DNA of 15,002 bases, taken from Actinomycetes bacterium (GTDB lineage Bacteria; Actinomycetota; Actinomycetes; Actinomycetales; Actinomycetaceae). The translations under genes were made by a program, and so were the position numbers. Of the stretch, positions 6,464 through 12,105 are shown in pieces. The notes below the pieces were generated by a model. It was not told where the DNA came from. It saw nothing but the letters and a program-made list of their open reading frames with translations, and searched no databases. The DNA is taken from positions 1-15,002 of the forward strand of contig JAEWEQ010000082.1 in NCBI GenBank assembly GCA_023389315.1, read 5' to 3'. Numbering within the stretch: position 1 is the stretch's first letter; each line of letters starts with the position of its first letter.

Positions 6464-7087
6464 CTACTGCGCGGTGATCCCCATGTCCACTACCGCAGCG
6501 GCAATCTGTCGGCATTTTTCCCGCGAGGGCCCATCGCCCTCGGGAAATAGGGCGCGCCGGTAGTAAGCCAACTCTTGGATGGACTCTAAAATATCGGCGC
6601 GGGCGCGGTGACCCCCGTTCTTTTCCGGAGCTTCTTCAAACACCCGGTGATGCCAGCGCTTCGCCAACTCCTTCAACGTGGATACGTCCACCACCCGATA
6701 GTGCAAGTGGTTAATCAGCTCGGGCATATCGCGCTCCAAAAACGCCTTATCGGTGCCAATCGAATTGCCCGCCAATAGTGCTTTGCCTGGCTCGGGCACA
6801 ATCGAGCGCACGTAATCCAAGACCTGCTTTTGTGCATCCGCGAGGGCGGTCGCGTCTTCCAAATCATCCAGCAGCCCGGAATCAGTGTGCATCTTTCTTA
6901 CGAAGCTACCCATCTGTTCTAGGGCCTGCGCGGAGGGTTTAATGAGCACGTCAATGCCGTGGTCAACGATATTCAGCTGCTCGTCAGTGATGACCACGGC
7001 TACTTCAATGAGGGCATCCTTTTGTAGATCCAAACCCGTCATTTCACAATCAATCCACACCAGTGGTCGCTTTAGTTTTTTACCCAT
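6464..7087 (-). CDS. orn: Oligoribonuclease (DEDDh exonuclease)
   Basis: A 207-residue 3'-to-5' exoribonuclease that degrades very short RNAs, including the pGpG left after cyclic-di-GMP breakdown, in the cytoplasm. The catalytic DEDDh set is visible: Asp13 and Glu15 in WIDCEMTGLD, Asp113 in NSIGTDKAFL, and His160 and Asp165 in HRARADI. LHYRVVDVSTLKELAKRW (129-145) is also typical of the family. The length matches bacterial Orn. The ATG at 7087 is followed by the basic MGKKLKRP lead-in. Upstream, TAGGGT lies exactly 6 nt before the ATG, so the message may be leaderless, although GGAG also lies 2 nt upstream. The gene is monocistronic or leads into the LPXTG gene 120 nt downstream. Confidence 0.95.
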   Translation of the reverse strand: MGKKLKRPLVWIDCEMTGLDLQKDALIEVAVVITDEQLNIVDHGIDVLIKPSAQALEQMGSFVRKMHTDSGLLDDLEDATALADAQKQVLDYVRSIVPEPGKALLAGNSIGTDKAFLERDMPELINHLHYRVVDVSTLKELAKRWHHRVFEEAPEKNGGHRARADILESIQELAYYRRALFPEGDGPSREKCRQIAAAVVDMGITAQ

Positions 7088-7181
7088 GTCTCCACCCTAC
7101 CGCGCCCGCAGTCGGCGACGGGGTGTACCCCACCGAATGCACTGAAGGTCTCCGCCCTACTGTGCCCGCGGGCGGTGACGG
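7088..7181. repeat. Imperfect direct repeat, two 34-bp copies offset by 60 bp, upstream of orn
   Basis: Copies at 7088-7121 and 7148-7181 share 28 of 34 positions (GTCTCC, CCCTAC, GCCCGC, CGG and GACGG in order). The first copy carries the TAGGGT-like -10 of orn and abuts its start codon. The second lies in the orn-ilvA divergent gap. Five of the six differences are transitions. It may be a decayed tandem duplication of the orn promoter region. Confidence 0.6.
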
Positions 7182-7196
7182 CATTTGGACGGTGAA

Positions 7197-7230
7197 TTAC
7201 CTGCTAACCCCGAGTGCCTAAACTGGCTCC
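7197..7230 (+). promoter_or_regulatory. Leaderless promoter of ilvA
   Basis: TAAACT at 7219-7224 fits the TAnnnT -10 pattern and is followed by exactly 6 nt before the ATG at 7231, so transcription should begin at the start codon. A weak -35 (TTACCT, 7197-7202) lies 16 nt upstream. There is no purine-rich ribosome site before the ATG, which supports a leaderless message. Confidence 0.55.
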
Positions 7231-8541
7231 ATGCCCATCTTTGACCAAAAACCCAATGGCGATGCCCGCCCCAGTGGCAACACGGCTACCGCAGCGGTGA
7301 CCAGTGCTGACGTGGAAGCCGCGGCCCGGGTCCTATCTGGGGTCGCTAAACGCACCGCTTTGGACTATTCCGAGCGGCTCAGCAACGAAGTTGGCGTCGA
7401 TGTCTACCTCAAGCGCGAAGACATTCAAGTGTGCCGCTCATTTAAGGTGCGCGGGGCTTACCGCCGTATCTTCGCCCTCGCCCAGGAACCCGCTGATAGT
7501 GACCGCCAAGTGGTGTGCGCCTCCGCGGGTAACCACGCTCAGGGGGTGGCTTGGTCATGCGCCCAGATGGGGATGCGCGGCACCATTTTCTTGCCTTCGA
7601 CCACCCCGCGGCAAAAGCGCCAACGTATCGCCACCATCGGTGGTCCGTGGATCGAACAGGTGGTGGTCGATGGGTCTTTCGATACCGCCAACCAAGCGGC
7701 TATCGATTTCGCTGCCCAGACGAATGCGGTGATGGTCCACCCCTTCGATGACCCCCTCACTATCGCGGGCCAAGGCACCATCGGGGTGGAACTCGATGAG
7801 CAAATGCCCGCAAATACCGAGGCCGTGGTGATTCCCATCGGCGGTGGTGGCCTGGCTGCCGGTATCGCCGCTTGGCTGCGCCACTCCCGCCCGCACCTGA
7901 AACTCATCGGCGTGGAGCCGCAAGGCGCCGCCTCGATGCGCGAAGCCCTCAAAGCCGGCGGCCCAGTGACCCTGGGGGAAGTTGATTCCTTCGTGGATGG
8001 CACCGCGGTGGGCCGCGTTGGGGACTACACCTATCGGTTGATCCGTGACCTGCTAGATGAGGTGGTCGCAGTCCCGGAAGGTGCGGTGTGCACCGAAATG
8101 CTGGACCTGTACCACTCCGAAGGCATCATCGCGGAGCCCGCTGGTGCCTTAGCGGCCGCCGCCATTCGCCGCTACCTGCCCCAGATTCCGAACGGTCCCG
8201 TGGTTGGCATCGTCTCGGGCGGCAATAACGATCTTTCGCGCTACGCGGAGGTGCAGGAGCGGTCCCTGCGTCACGAAGGTTTGCGCCACTACTTCTTGGT
8301 CACCTTCCCGCAGGAGCCGGGTGCTTTGCGTCGGTTCTTGGAAGACGTCCTCGCCAGTGATCAAGATATTGTCCACTTTGAGTACACCAAGAAGAACAAC
8401 CGCGAAACCGGGCCGGCACTGGTGGGTATCGACATTAACGACGCCGCGGATATCACTTCACTGCGTCGCCGTATGGCCGCCTCTCCCCTGCATGTGGAGC
8501 AACTCAGCCCCGATTCGCAGATATTCCGGCTTTTGATCTAG
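7231..8541 (+). CDS. ilvA: Threonine ammonia-lyase (threonine dehydratase), biosynthetic
   Basis: A 436-residue fold-type II PLP enzyme that converts threonine to 2-oxobutanoate, the first step of isoleucine synthesis. The PLP lysine is Lys72 in SFKVRGAY. SAGNHAQG (98-105) binds the substrate carboxylate, and GGGGLAAG (204-211) holds the PLP phosphate. HPFDDPLTIAGQGT (170-183) and SEGIIAEPAGALA (296-308) are typical of IlvA. Residues about 353-436 form a single C-terminal ACT-like regulatory domain (FPQEPGALRRFLEDVL, then IDINDAADITSL), so isoleucine feedback is expected. The length matches the medium-form actinobacterial enzyme. The ATG at 7231 has no ribosome site and is probably leaderless. 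No other ilv gene is adjacent. A tRNA gene follows. Confidence 0.95.
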   Translation: MPIFDQKPNGDARPSGNTATAAVTSADVEAAARVLSGVAKRTALDYSERLSNEVGVDVYLKREDIQVCRSFKVRGAYRRIFALAQEPADSDRQVVCASAGNHAQGVAWSCAQMGMRGTIFLPSTTPRQKRQRIATIGGPWIEQVVVDGSFDTANQAAIDFAAQTNAVMVHPFDDPLTIAGQGTIGVELDEQMPANTEAVVIPIGGGGLAAGIAAWLRHSRPHLKLIGVEPQGAASMREALKAGGPVTLGEVDSFVDGTAVGRVGDYTYRLIRDLLDEVVAVPEGAVCTEMLDLYHSEGIIAEPAGALAAAAIRRYLPQIPNGPVVGIVSGGNNDLSRYAEVQERSLRHEGLRHYFLVTFPQEPGALRRFLEDVLASDQDIVHFEYTKKNNRETGPALVGIDINDAADITSLRRRMAASPLHVEQLSPDSQIFRLLI

Positions 8542-8566
8542 CTCCCGCGCGGATCCGCCCGCAAAC

Positions 8567-8595
8567 TTGGATGGACCCGGGTGGGGCCATAGAAT
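8567..8595 (+). promoter_or_regulatory. Promoter of tRNA-Arg
   Basis: TTGGAT at 8567-8572, a 17-nt spacer, and TAGAAT at 8590-8595 (5 of 6 to TATAAT) form a convincing housekeeping promoter. The start is expected near 8602, so the precursor would begin with a short hairpin, GAGGACG/CGTCCTC with a CAAC loop (8602-8619), just 5' of the mature tRNA. Confidence 0.7.
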
Positions 8596-8622
8596 ATTTC
8601 CGAGGACGCAACCGTCCTCCCA

Positions 8623-8695
8623 GCCTCCGTAGCTCAGCGGATAGAGCAGTTGCCTTCTAAGCAATTGGTCGCAGGTTCGAATCCTGTCGGGGGTG
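8623..8695 (+). tRNA. tRNA-Arg (anticodon UCU, reads AGA)
   Basis: A 73-nt cloverleaf with all stems closed: acceptor GCCTCCG/CGGGGGT, D stem GCTC/GAGC, anticodon stem GTTGC/GCAAT around loop CTTCTAA, and T stem GCAGG/CCTGT around TTCGAAT. The anticodon TCT is at 8656-8658. The discriminator is G at 8695. CCA is not encoded and must be added by the nucleotidyltransferase. A short T-run (8697-8700) follows directly and may aid termination. AGA is a minor arginine codon in GC-rich genomes. Confidence 0.95.
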
Positions 8696-8934
8696 CTTTT
8701 GGCTCCAGTCCGCACCTGCTTGTATTTTTCTCACCGTCTCGCTAGCTCCAGCGAATCGAAATTCAGCGGCGCGCTACCTACCCCGGCGCCCGTCCTCGGA
8801 AGTCACCGCCTGGCGCGCACGATAGCGACGAGCGGTGGAAGCAACCTTGGATCTTTGATCGCCCCTGCTCCGGCGCGACCTGCAACGCGCCGAAGCCTCC
8901 CAGCGCCCTACCGGCTCCCGACAAGCTCCCCGCC
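8696..8934. other. Intergenic region without recognisable gene
   Basis: Between the tRNA and the next promoter there is no reading frame with both a start signal and recognisable protein character. It shows no clear hairpin, no integrase remnant and no repeat of the tRNA 3' end, so I see no evidence for a tRNA-linked island. Confidence 0.5.
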
Positions 8935-8963
8935 CTGCCACTGCTCGTGGAGGGGCATAAGAT
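8935..8963 (+). promoter_or_regulatory. Promoter of the short-chain dehydrogenase gene
   Basis: CTGCCA at 8935-8940 (4 of 6 to TTGACA), a 17-nt spacer and TAAGAT at 8958-8963 form a plausible promoter. The ribosome site AGGAGG (8981-8986) follows, 4 nt before the ATG at 8991. Confidence 0.6.
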
Positions 8964-8990
8964 GTGGGTGGAACCTAAAAAGGAGGAATC

Positions 8991-9746
8991 ATGACTAAAA
9001 CTGCGGTCGTTACCGGCGCCTCTTCTGGCATCGGCTGGGCCTGTGCCAAAGCCTTAAAGGAAAGCGGTTGGCAGGTGGTGGCGGTGGCTCGCCGGGAAGA
9101 GCGCCTGGCGAAGCTGGCCGCGGAAATCGAGTGCGAGTACGTGGTGGCTGACCTCACCGACGATGCCGGCATTGACGCGGTGGTACGGCACTTGGATGGG
9201 CGTCCCGTGAGTGCGTTGATTAATGACGCCGGGGGCGCTTTTGGGGTTGATTCGATTGCCGAGGCCGTGGTGGAGCGTTGGCAGCATATGTTCAACATCA
9301 ACGTGATCTCCACCGTGAAGATCACTCGCGCGCTGCTGCCGGGGTTGCGTGAGCACGGCGGCACGGTCCTATTCATTACCTCCACCGCCGCGCACGATAC
9401 CTATCCAGGTGGGGGCGGCTACGCTGCCGCTAAGCACGCCGAGCGGATGATCCCCCTGACCATGCGCCAAGAGTTGGTGGGCGAGCCGGTGCGGGTGATG
9501 GAGATCGCCCCGGGAATGGTCCATACCGAGGAGTTCTCCCTCAACCGGTTGGGTTCCCAGGAAAAGGCCGACGCGGTGTACGCCGGGGTGGAGCGCCCGC
9601 TGGTGGCTGAGGATATTGCCAATGCAGTCGCGTGGTGCGTGAATCTGCCCGCTCACGTCAACATTGACTCGATGATTATTCGCCCCGTAGAGCAGGGCAC
9701 CAATACCTTGACCAAACGTATGCGCGAGGGCGGCTTCGACCGGTAG
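8991..9746 (+). CDS. Short-chain dehydrogenase/reductase, YdfG-like
   Basis: A 251-residue classical SDR with a Rossmann fold. TGASSGIG at 8-15 binds NAD(P)H, and VARREERL (32-39), with basic residues after the second strand, suggests NADPH. The catalytic set is Ser131, Tyr144 and Lys148 (YAAAK). The usual NNAG motif reads NDAG at 78-81. The C-terminal NIDSMIIRPVEQG pattern resembles the YdfG/3-hydroxy acid dehydrogenase group, which reduces 3-oxo acids such as malonic semialdehyde or oxidises serine-like substrates; the true substrate is unknown. A strong AAGGAGG precedes the ATG. It is a single-gene unit with its own promoter and a terminator shared with the convergent ribosomal cluster. 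Confidence 0.9.
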   Translation: MTKTAVVTGASSGIGWACAKALKESGWQVVAVARREERLAKLAAEIECEYVVADLTDDAGIDAVVRHLDGRPVSALINDAGGAFGVDSIAEAVVERWQHMFNINVISTVKITRALLPGLREHGGTVLFITSTAAHDTYPGGGGYAAAKHAERMIPLTMRQELVGEPVRVMEIAPGMVHTEEFSLNRLGSQEKADAVYAGVERPLVAEDIANAVAWCVNLPAHVNIDSMIIRPVEQGTNTLTKRMREGGFDR

Positions 9747-9824
9747 CGCAGCGACCGTCCTCGAGCTGGGCGGGAATCGCAAGCAGGTAGGGCCAGCGTC
9801 GCCAGCCTCGCCCGCGAATAGCAA

Positions 9825-9856
9825 GTGGCGGGGAGGAACTTAATCCTCCCCGCCAC
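9825..9856. terminator. Bidirectional hairpin terminator between the dehydrogenase gene and rpmF
   Basis: GTGGCGGGGAGGA at 9825-9837 and TCCTCCCCGCCAC at 9844-9856 form a perfect 13-bp stem with a 6-nt loop. On the plus strand a T-rich GTTTGCGTTTT follows. It lies between convergent genes and can serve both; the plus-strand tail is the better one. Confidence 0.85.
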
Positions 9857-9882
9857 GTTTGCGTTTTGCATGTCAGCGTATG

Positions 9883-10053
9883 TTAGCTGTCGAGCTCAAT
9901 CGCTCCGCTCTTGTACGCTTTCACCAGGCGACGCGGCACCCGAATGTCACGGCCCTGCACACGGATGGACACCAGCTCGGTGAGCTCGGCCTTCCAGGTG
10001 CTGCGACGCGTGCGGGTGTTCGACCGGGACATTTTGCGCTTAGGTACAGCCAT
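9883..10053 (-). CDS. rpmF: 50S ribosomal protein L32, cysteine-free form
   Basis: A 56-residue basic protein of the large subunit. It starts MAVPKRKMSRSNTRTRRS, the classic L32 opening, and contains RVPRRLVKAYKSG. It has no cysteine, so it lacks the zinc ribbon of C+ L32 proteins. A ribosome site (AAGGAG, with a second AAGGA closer) precedes the ATG at 10053. It is the last of four small ribosomal protein genes on this strand but is separated from rpmE2 by 153 nt, so it may also have its own promoter. The hairpin at 9825-9856 ends the cluster. Confidence 0.95.
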   Translation of the reverse strand: MAVPKRKMSRSNTRTRRSTWKAELTELVSIRVQGRDIRVPRRLVKAYKSGAIELDS

Positions 10054-10206
10054 TGTCCTTGCCGCTCCTTCACTGTCGAGAAATCTTACTTAACACACTC
10101 AACTTTGCCATGCCGAGACAAAGTTTTGCCACTTCTGATGGTACTGCATCGTGTGAGATTTAACGCCTTCGCGTTTTCCCACCGCCGAAGACAACCGCTG
10201 TCAGGC

Positions 10207-10455
10207 TTAGCGGCGCTTGCCGTAGCGGGCGTAGAACTTCTCCACACGACCCTCGGTGTCCATGACGCGGCCCTTGCCGGTCCAGAACGGGTGAGAGGCG
10301 GAGGAAACTTCCACGTCGATCACCGGGTAGGTGTTACCGTCTTCCCACTCAATGGTGGCGTCAGAGGTGCGAGTGGACCGAGTTAGGAACGCAAAATCGC
10401 CGGCTTTGTCTCGGAAAACTACCGGGGCGTAGGTGGGGTGAATCCCGTCTTTCAC
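10207..10455 (-). CDS. rpmE2: 50S ribosomal protein L31 type B (zinc-independent)
   Basis: An 82-residue L31B protein. Markers are IHPTYAPVVF near the start, FLTRST, SSASHPFWTGKGR and the RVEKFYARYGKR end. It contains no cysteine, unlike the zinc-binding L31A form with its CxxC motifs. In many bacteria Zur-controlled L31B replaces L31A under zinc shortage and frees zinc. The start is GTG at 10455 with GAGAGGA upstream. It lies 22 nt after rpsN, consistent with one transcript. Confidence 0.95.
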   Translation of the reverse strand: MKDGIHPTYAPVVFRDKAGDFAFLTRSTRTSDATIEWEDGNTYPVIDVEVSSASHPFWTGKGRVMDTEGRVEKFYARYGKRR

Positions 10456-10477
10456 AGTATTGATCCTCTCAAGAGTG

Positions 10478-10783
10478 TTACCAAGAAGACTTGGTCACGC
10501 CGGGCAGTTCACCGCGCAGCGCCATTTCGCGGAACTGAACACGCGAAAGACCAAATTTTCCAACGTAACCACGCGGACGACCATCGTTCACACCACGGTT
10601 ACGTACGCGGGTGGGCGAGGCATCGCGCGGGAGGGCGTGCAGTTTAGCCATAGCTTCAGCGCGCTCTTCCTCACTCAGATGAGGATTCACGCTGTCAGCC
10701 TTGTACTTGGCGCGACGCTCGGCGTAGCGCTCCACGATGGCCTGACGCTTCTTGTTAGCGGCAATCTTGGACTTCTTGGCCAC
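10478..10783 (-). CDS. rpsN: 30S ribosomal protein S14, long cysteine-free form
   Basis: A 101-residue S14 of the long C-minus type: MAKKSKIAANKKRQ at the start and NRGVNDGRPRGYVGKFGLSR with FREMALRGELPGV at the end. The short zinc-ribbon S14 (about 61 residues with two CxxC pairs) is normally encoded in the main ribosomal operon. This long form is the typical zinc-sparing paralog in actinobacteria. Its GTG start (10783) shares one base with the rpmB stop (TAGTG), so translation is coupled. The usual rpmG (L33) between rpmB and rpsN is absent here. Confidence 0.95.
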   Translation of the reverse strand: MAKKSKIAANKKRQAIVERYAERRAKYKADSVNPHLSEEERAEAMAKLHALPRDASPTRVRNRGVNDGRPRGYVGKFGLSRVQFREMALRGELPGVTKSSW

Positions 10784-11019
10784 TAGAACTTCTCCCCTCG
10801 CTGCTTCATCTTGGCAACAGCAGCATCAATCCCGATCTTGTCAATGACCTTGATTCCACGGGCACTGACGTTGATCGAAATGTTCCGTCCTAAGGAGGGA
10901 ACATAGTACTTCTTGCGCTGGACGTTTACATCCCAGCGACGGTTGGTTCGCTTGTGAGAGTGTGACACGCTCTTCCCGAAACCCGGGCGCGCGCCAGTGA
11001 CTTGGCAGTATCGACTCAT
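10783..11019 (-). CDS. rpmB: 50S ribosomal protein L28, single-cysteine form
   Basis: A 78-residue L28 paralog. VTGARPGFGKSVSHSHKRTNRRW is typical, as is the SARGIKVIDKIGIDA end found in the second (RpmB2-type) L28 of actinobacteria. Only one cysteine (Cys5) remains, so no zinc site can form, in contrast to the short CxxC-bearing L28. It is first in the four-gene cluster. No ribosome site precedes the ATG (11019), while a -10 hexamer ends 7 nt before it, so the message is probably leaderless. Confidence 0.95.
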   Translation of the reverse strand: MSRYCQVTGARPGFGKSVSHSHKRTNRRWDVNVQRKKYYVPSLGRNISINVSARGIKVIDKIGIDAAVAKMKQRGEKF

Positions 11020-11026
11020 GGTGGCA

Positions 11027-11055
11027 ATTATCGAGAATGGTTATAGGCATTTCAA
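11027..11055 (-). promoter_or_regulatory. Leaderless rpmB promoter with Zur-like operator in the spacer
   Basis: On the minus strand, TTGAAA (11050-11055), a 17-nt spacer and GATAAT (11027-11032) form a strong promoter whose start falls at or one base before the rpmB ATG. The spacer contains ATAACCATTCTC, matching 10 of 12 bases of the Zur-box core ATAATCATTATC. A zinc-loaded repressor bound here would block RNA polymerase. The operator match is moderate; the gene content makes it more credible. Confidence 0.55.
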
Positions 11056-11097
11056 GCTGGGACAGCGTAAGTCCCACCACACTTCGGGCATAGTGCG

Positions 11098-11117
11098 ACC
11101 AAAGTCGCGCCTTTGGT
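11098..11117. promoter_or_regulatory. Dyad in the divergent rpmB-yigZ gap
   Basis: ACCAAAG and CTTTGGT flank a 6-nt centre TCGCGC. A second overlapping dyad (GCGAC CAAA GTCGC, 11095-11108) shares part of it. It lies 33 nt before the yigZ-like start and could be an operator or a 5' UTR fold. No promoter for the yigZ-like gene is obvious. Confidence 0.3.
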
Positions 11118-11150
11118 GGGTGTGAGACAATCGATCTTGGAGGTCAACTT

Positions 11151-11801
11151 ATGCGCAGTCTGCGAGCAAAAACCCGCGTTCGCCACGAAATCGTCATCCA
11201 ACGTTCACGATTTATCGCATCGCTTGGGCATACTCCCTCTGAGCACGCCGCCCGCCAGTTTATCACGTCTGTGCGCGAAGAGTTTCCCGACGCGACACAC
11301 AACTGCTCGGCCTTCGTCGTAAAACCCTCAGATCGCAATGAGATTGGTCACTCTAACGATGACGGGGAGCCGTCTGGCACCGCCGGCATGCCAATGCTGG
11401 AGGTTTTGCGCCGAAATAATATGGTCAATGTCACTGCCGTGGTGACCCGCTATTTCGGCGGCACCCTGCTGGGCGCCGGGGGCCTGGTACGCGCCTATTC
11501 GTCTGCGGTCTCCACCGCTCTCGAACGCGCTAAGGTCGTCGAACTGGACACCTGGGAGCGCTGGCAAGTGCGACTGCCCCACGCCCACGCCGGACGTTTC
11601 CAGTCTCAGCTCCACCAACACGGCGGAATGGTCGAGGACGTGGACTACCTGGAAGTGGCGACACTGACTTACCTGTGCCCTCCCCGCAGCAGCCAGGCGC
11701 TTTCCAACCTGTTGGCGGAACTGACTTCGGGGGAAGTGTCACCGCAGCTGCTTGGCCAAAAGGTGGTCGAGATCGACGAAGCTTCCGGGCGGCCAGTATG
11801 A
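11151..11801 (+). CDS. yigZ: YigZ/IMPACT (UPF0029) family protein
   Basis: A 216-residue protein of the YigZ/IMPACT family. The N-terminal IMPACT domain is clear: RSRFIASLGHTPS (18-30), HNCSAFVV (50-57), SNDDGEPSGTAGMPMLEVL (68-86) and VVTRYFGGTLLGAGGLVRAYS (97-117). A smaller C-terminal ferredoxin-like domain follows (about 135-210). Bacterial members are conserved but poorly understood; the eukaryotic relative IMPACT restrains Gcn2. TGGAGG lies 7 nt before the ATG. The stop at 11799-11801 overlaps the inferred -10 of the leader peptide that precedes cysK, so its 3' end doubles as regulatory DNA. Confidence 0.92.
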   Translation: MRSLRAKTRVRHEIVIQRSRFIASLGHTPSEHAARQFITSVREEFPDATHNCSAFVVKPSDRNEIGHSNDDGEPSGTAGMPMLEVLRRNNMVNVTAVVTRYFGGTLLGAGGLVRAYSSAVSTALERAKVVELDTWERWQVRLPHAHAGRFQSQLHQHGGMVEDVDYLEVATLTYLCPPRSSQALSNLLAELTSGEVSPQLLGQKVVEIDEASGRPV

Positions 11802-11802
11802 T
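11773..11802 (+). promoter_or_regulatory. Probable leaderless promoter for the Cys-rich leader peptide
   Basis: TCGACG at 11773-11778 (4 of 6 to TTGACA), an 18-nt spacer and TATGAT at 11797-11802 (5 of 6 to TATAAT) precede the ATG at 11810 by 7 nt, the spacing of a leaderless start. The promoter lies inside the last codons of the yigZ-like gene. Confidence 0.6.
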
Positions 11803-11809
11803 TGGAAGC

Positions 11810-11926
11810 ATGTTCACAACTCCGGCCACCTTGGCTCGACCTGGCTTCGCACGCGGCGAGGCATTTAAGGGTGCTTTTGGACCGGTTTATGGTGAGGTTT
11901 TCACAAGCTGTTGTATCTGTATCTAG
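11810..11926 (+). CDS. Leader peptide ending Cys-Cys-Ile-Cys-Ile, candidate cysteine attenuator upstream of cysK
   Basis: A 38-codon reading frame that starts MFTTPATLAR and ends TSCCICI, with Cys codons at 34, 35 and 37 (11909-11914 and 11918-11920) just before the TAG at 11924. It lies 179 nt upstream of cysK. Mycobacteria carry leaderless short frames ending in consecutive Cys codons before cysteine operons, where ribosome behaviour at those codons tunes downstream expression; the layout here is the same. A -10 element 7 nt before the ATG supports a leaderless message. An in-frame ATG at 11798 overlapping the yigZ-like stop would add four residues and couple translation instead. The peptide itself has no evident function. 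The call is inference from position, codon content and promoter. Confidence 0.6.
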   Translation: MFTTPATLARPGFARGEAFKGAFGPVYGEVFTSCCICI

Positions 11927-12105
11927 GGGACTAGCGTTTAGTCGGCGATGGCCCGCTACTCCCCCATGGTTTTGCCGCCTTAATGCGGCGCTCAGCTCAC
12001 GCAGTCAGCTATCCGACCGCCCTCGAAAATGAAGAAAAACACAGCACTGCGCGGCCGGAATTTAAATCTCCCAACCAGTCTTTCTAAGTTAAGGAACCTA
12101 AAACG
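11927..12105 (+). promoter_or_regulatory. cysK 5' leader with candidate attenuation structures
   Basis: Two small stems are visible: GACTA/TAGTC (11929-11943), starting 3 nt after the leader-peptide stop and so within reach of a stalled ribosome, and GCCGC/GCGGC (11974-11989). The loop region of the second contains CCTTAA (11978-11983), which is complementary to TTAAGG (12089-12094) in the cysK ribosome site. I see no classic terminator with a T-run, so control of ribosome access is more likely than termination. The folds are hand-drawn. Confidence 0.35.

Noticed and set aside
8623..8990. Possible integration site of a mobile element at tRNA-Arg
   Set aside because: No integrase, no direct copy of the tRNA 3' end and no change in gene character after the tRNA.
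9228..9239. NNAG to NDAG change in the SDR as a sign of an inactive enzyme
   Set aside because: The Ser-Tyr-Lys catalytic set and the coenzyme loop are intact, and this position tolerates variation in SDRs, so no loss of activity can be claimed.
10144..10175. AACGC/GCGTT hairpin between rpmE2 and rpmF as a terminator
   Set aside because: A 5-bp stem without a T-run; the evidence does not separate rpmF from the upstream transcript.
9859..10386. 175-residue plus-strand reading frame over the ribosomal cluster
   Set aside because: It overlaps rpmF and rpmE2 in antisense and has no protein-like motif; the small ribosomal proteins are certain.
11798..11926. Longer form of the leader peptide from the ATG overlapping the yigZ-like stop
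   Set aside because: Possible by translational coupling, but the TATGAT element placed 7 nt before the inner ATG (11810) favours the shorter leaderless frame.
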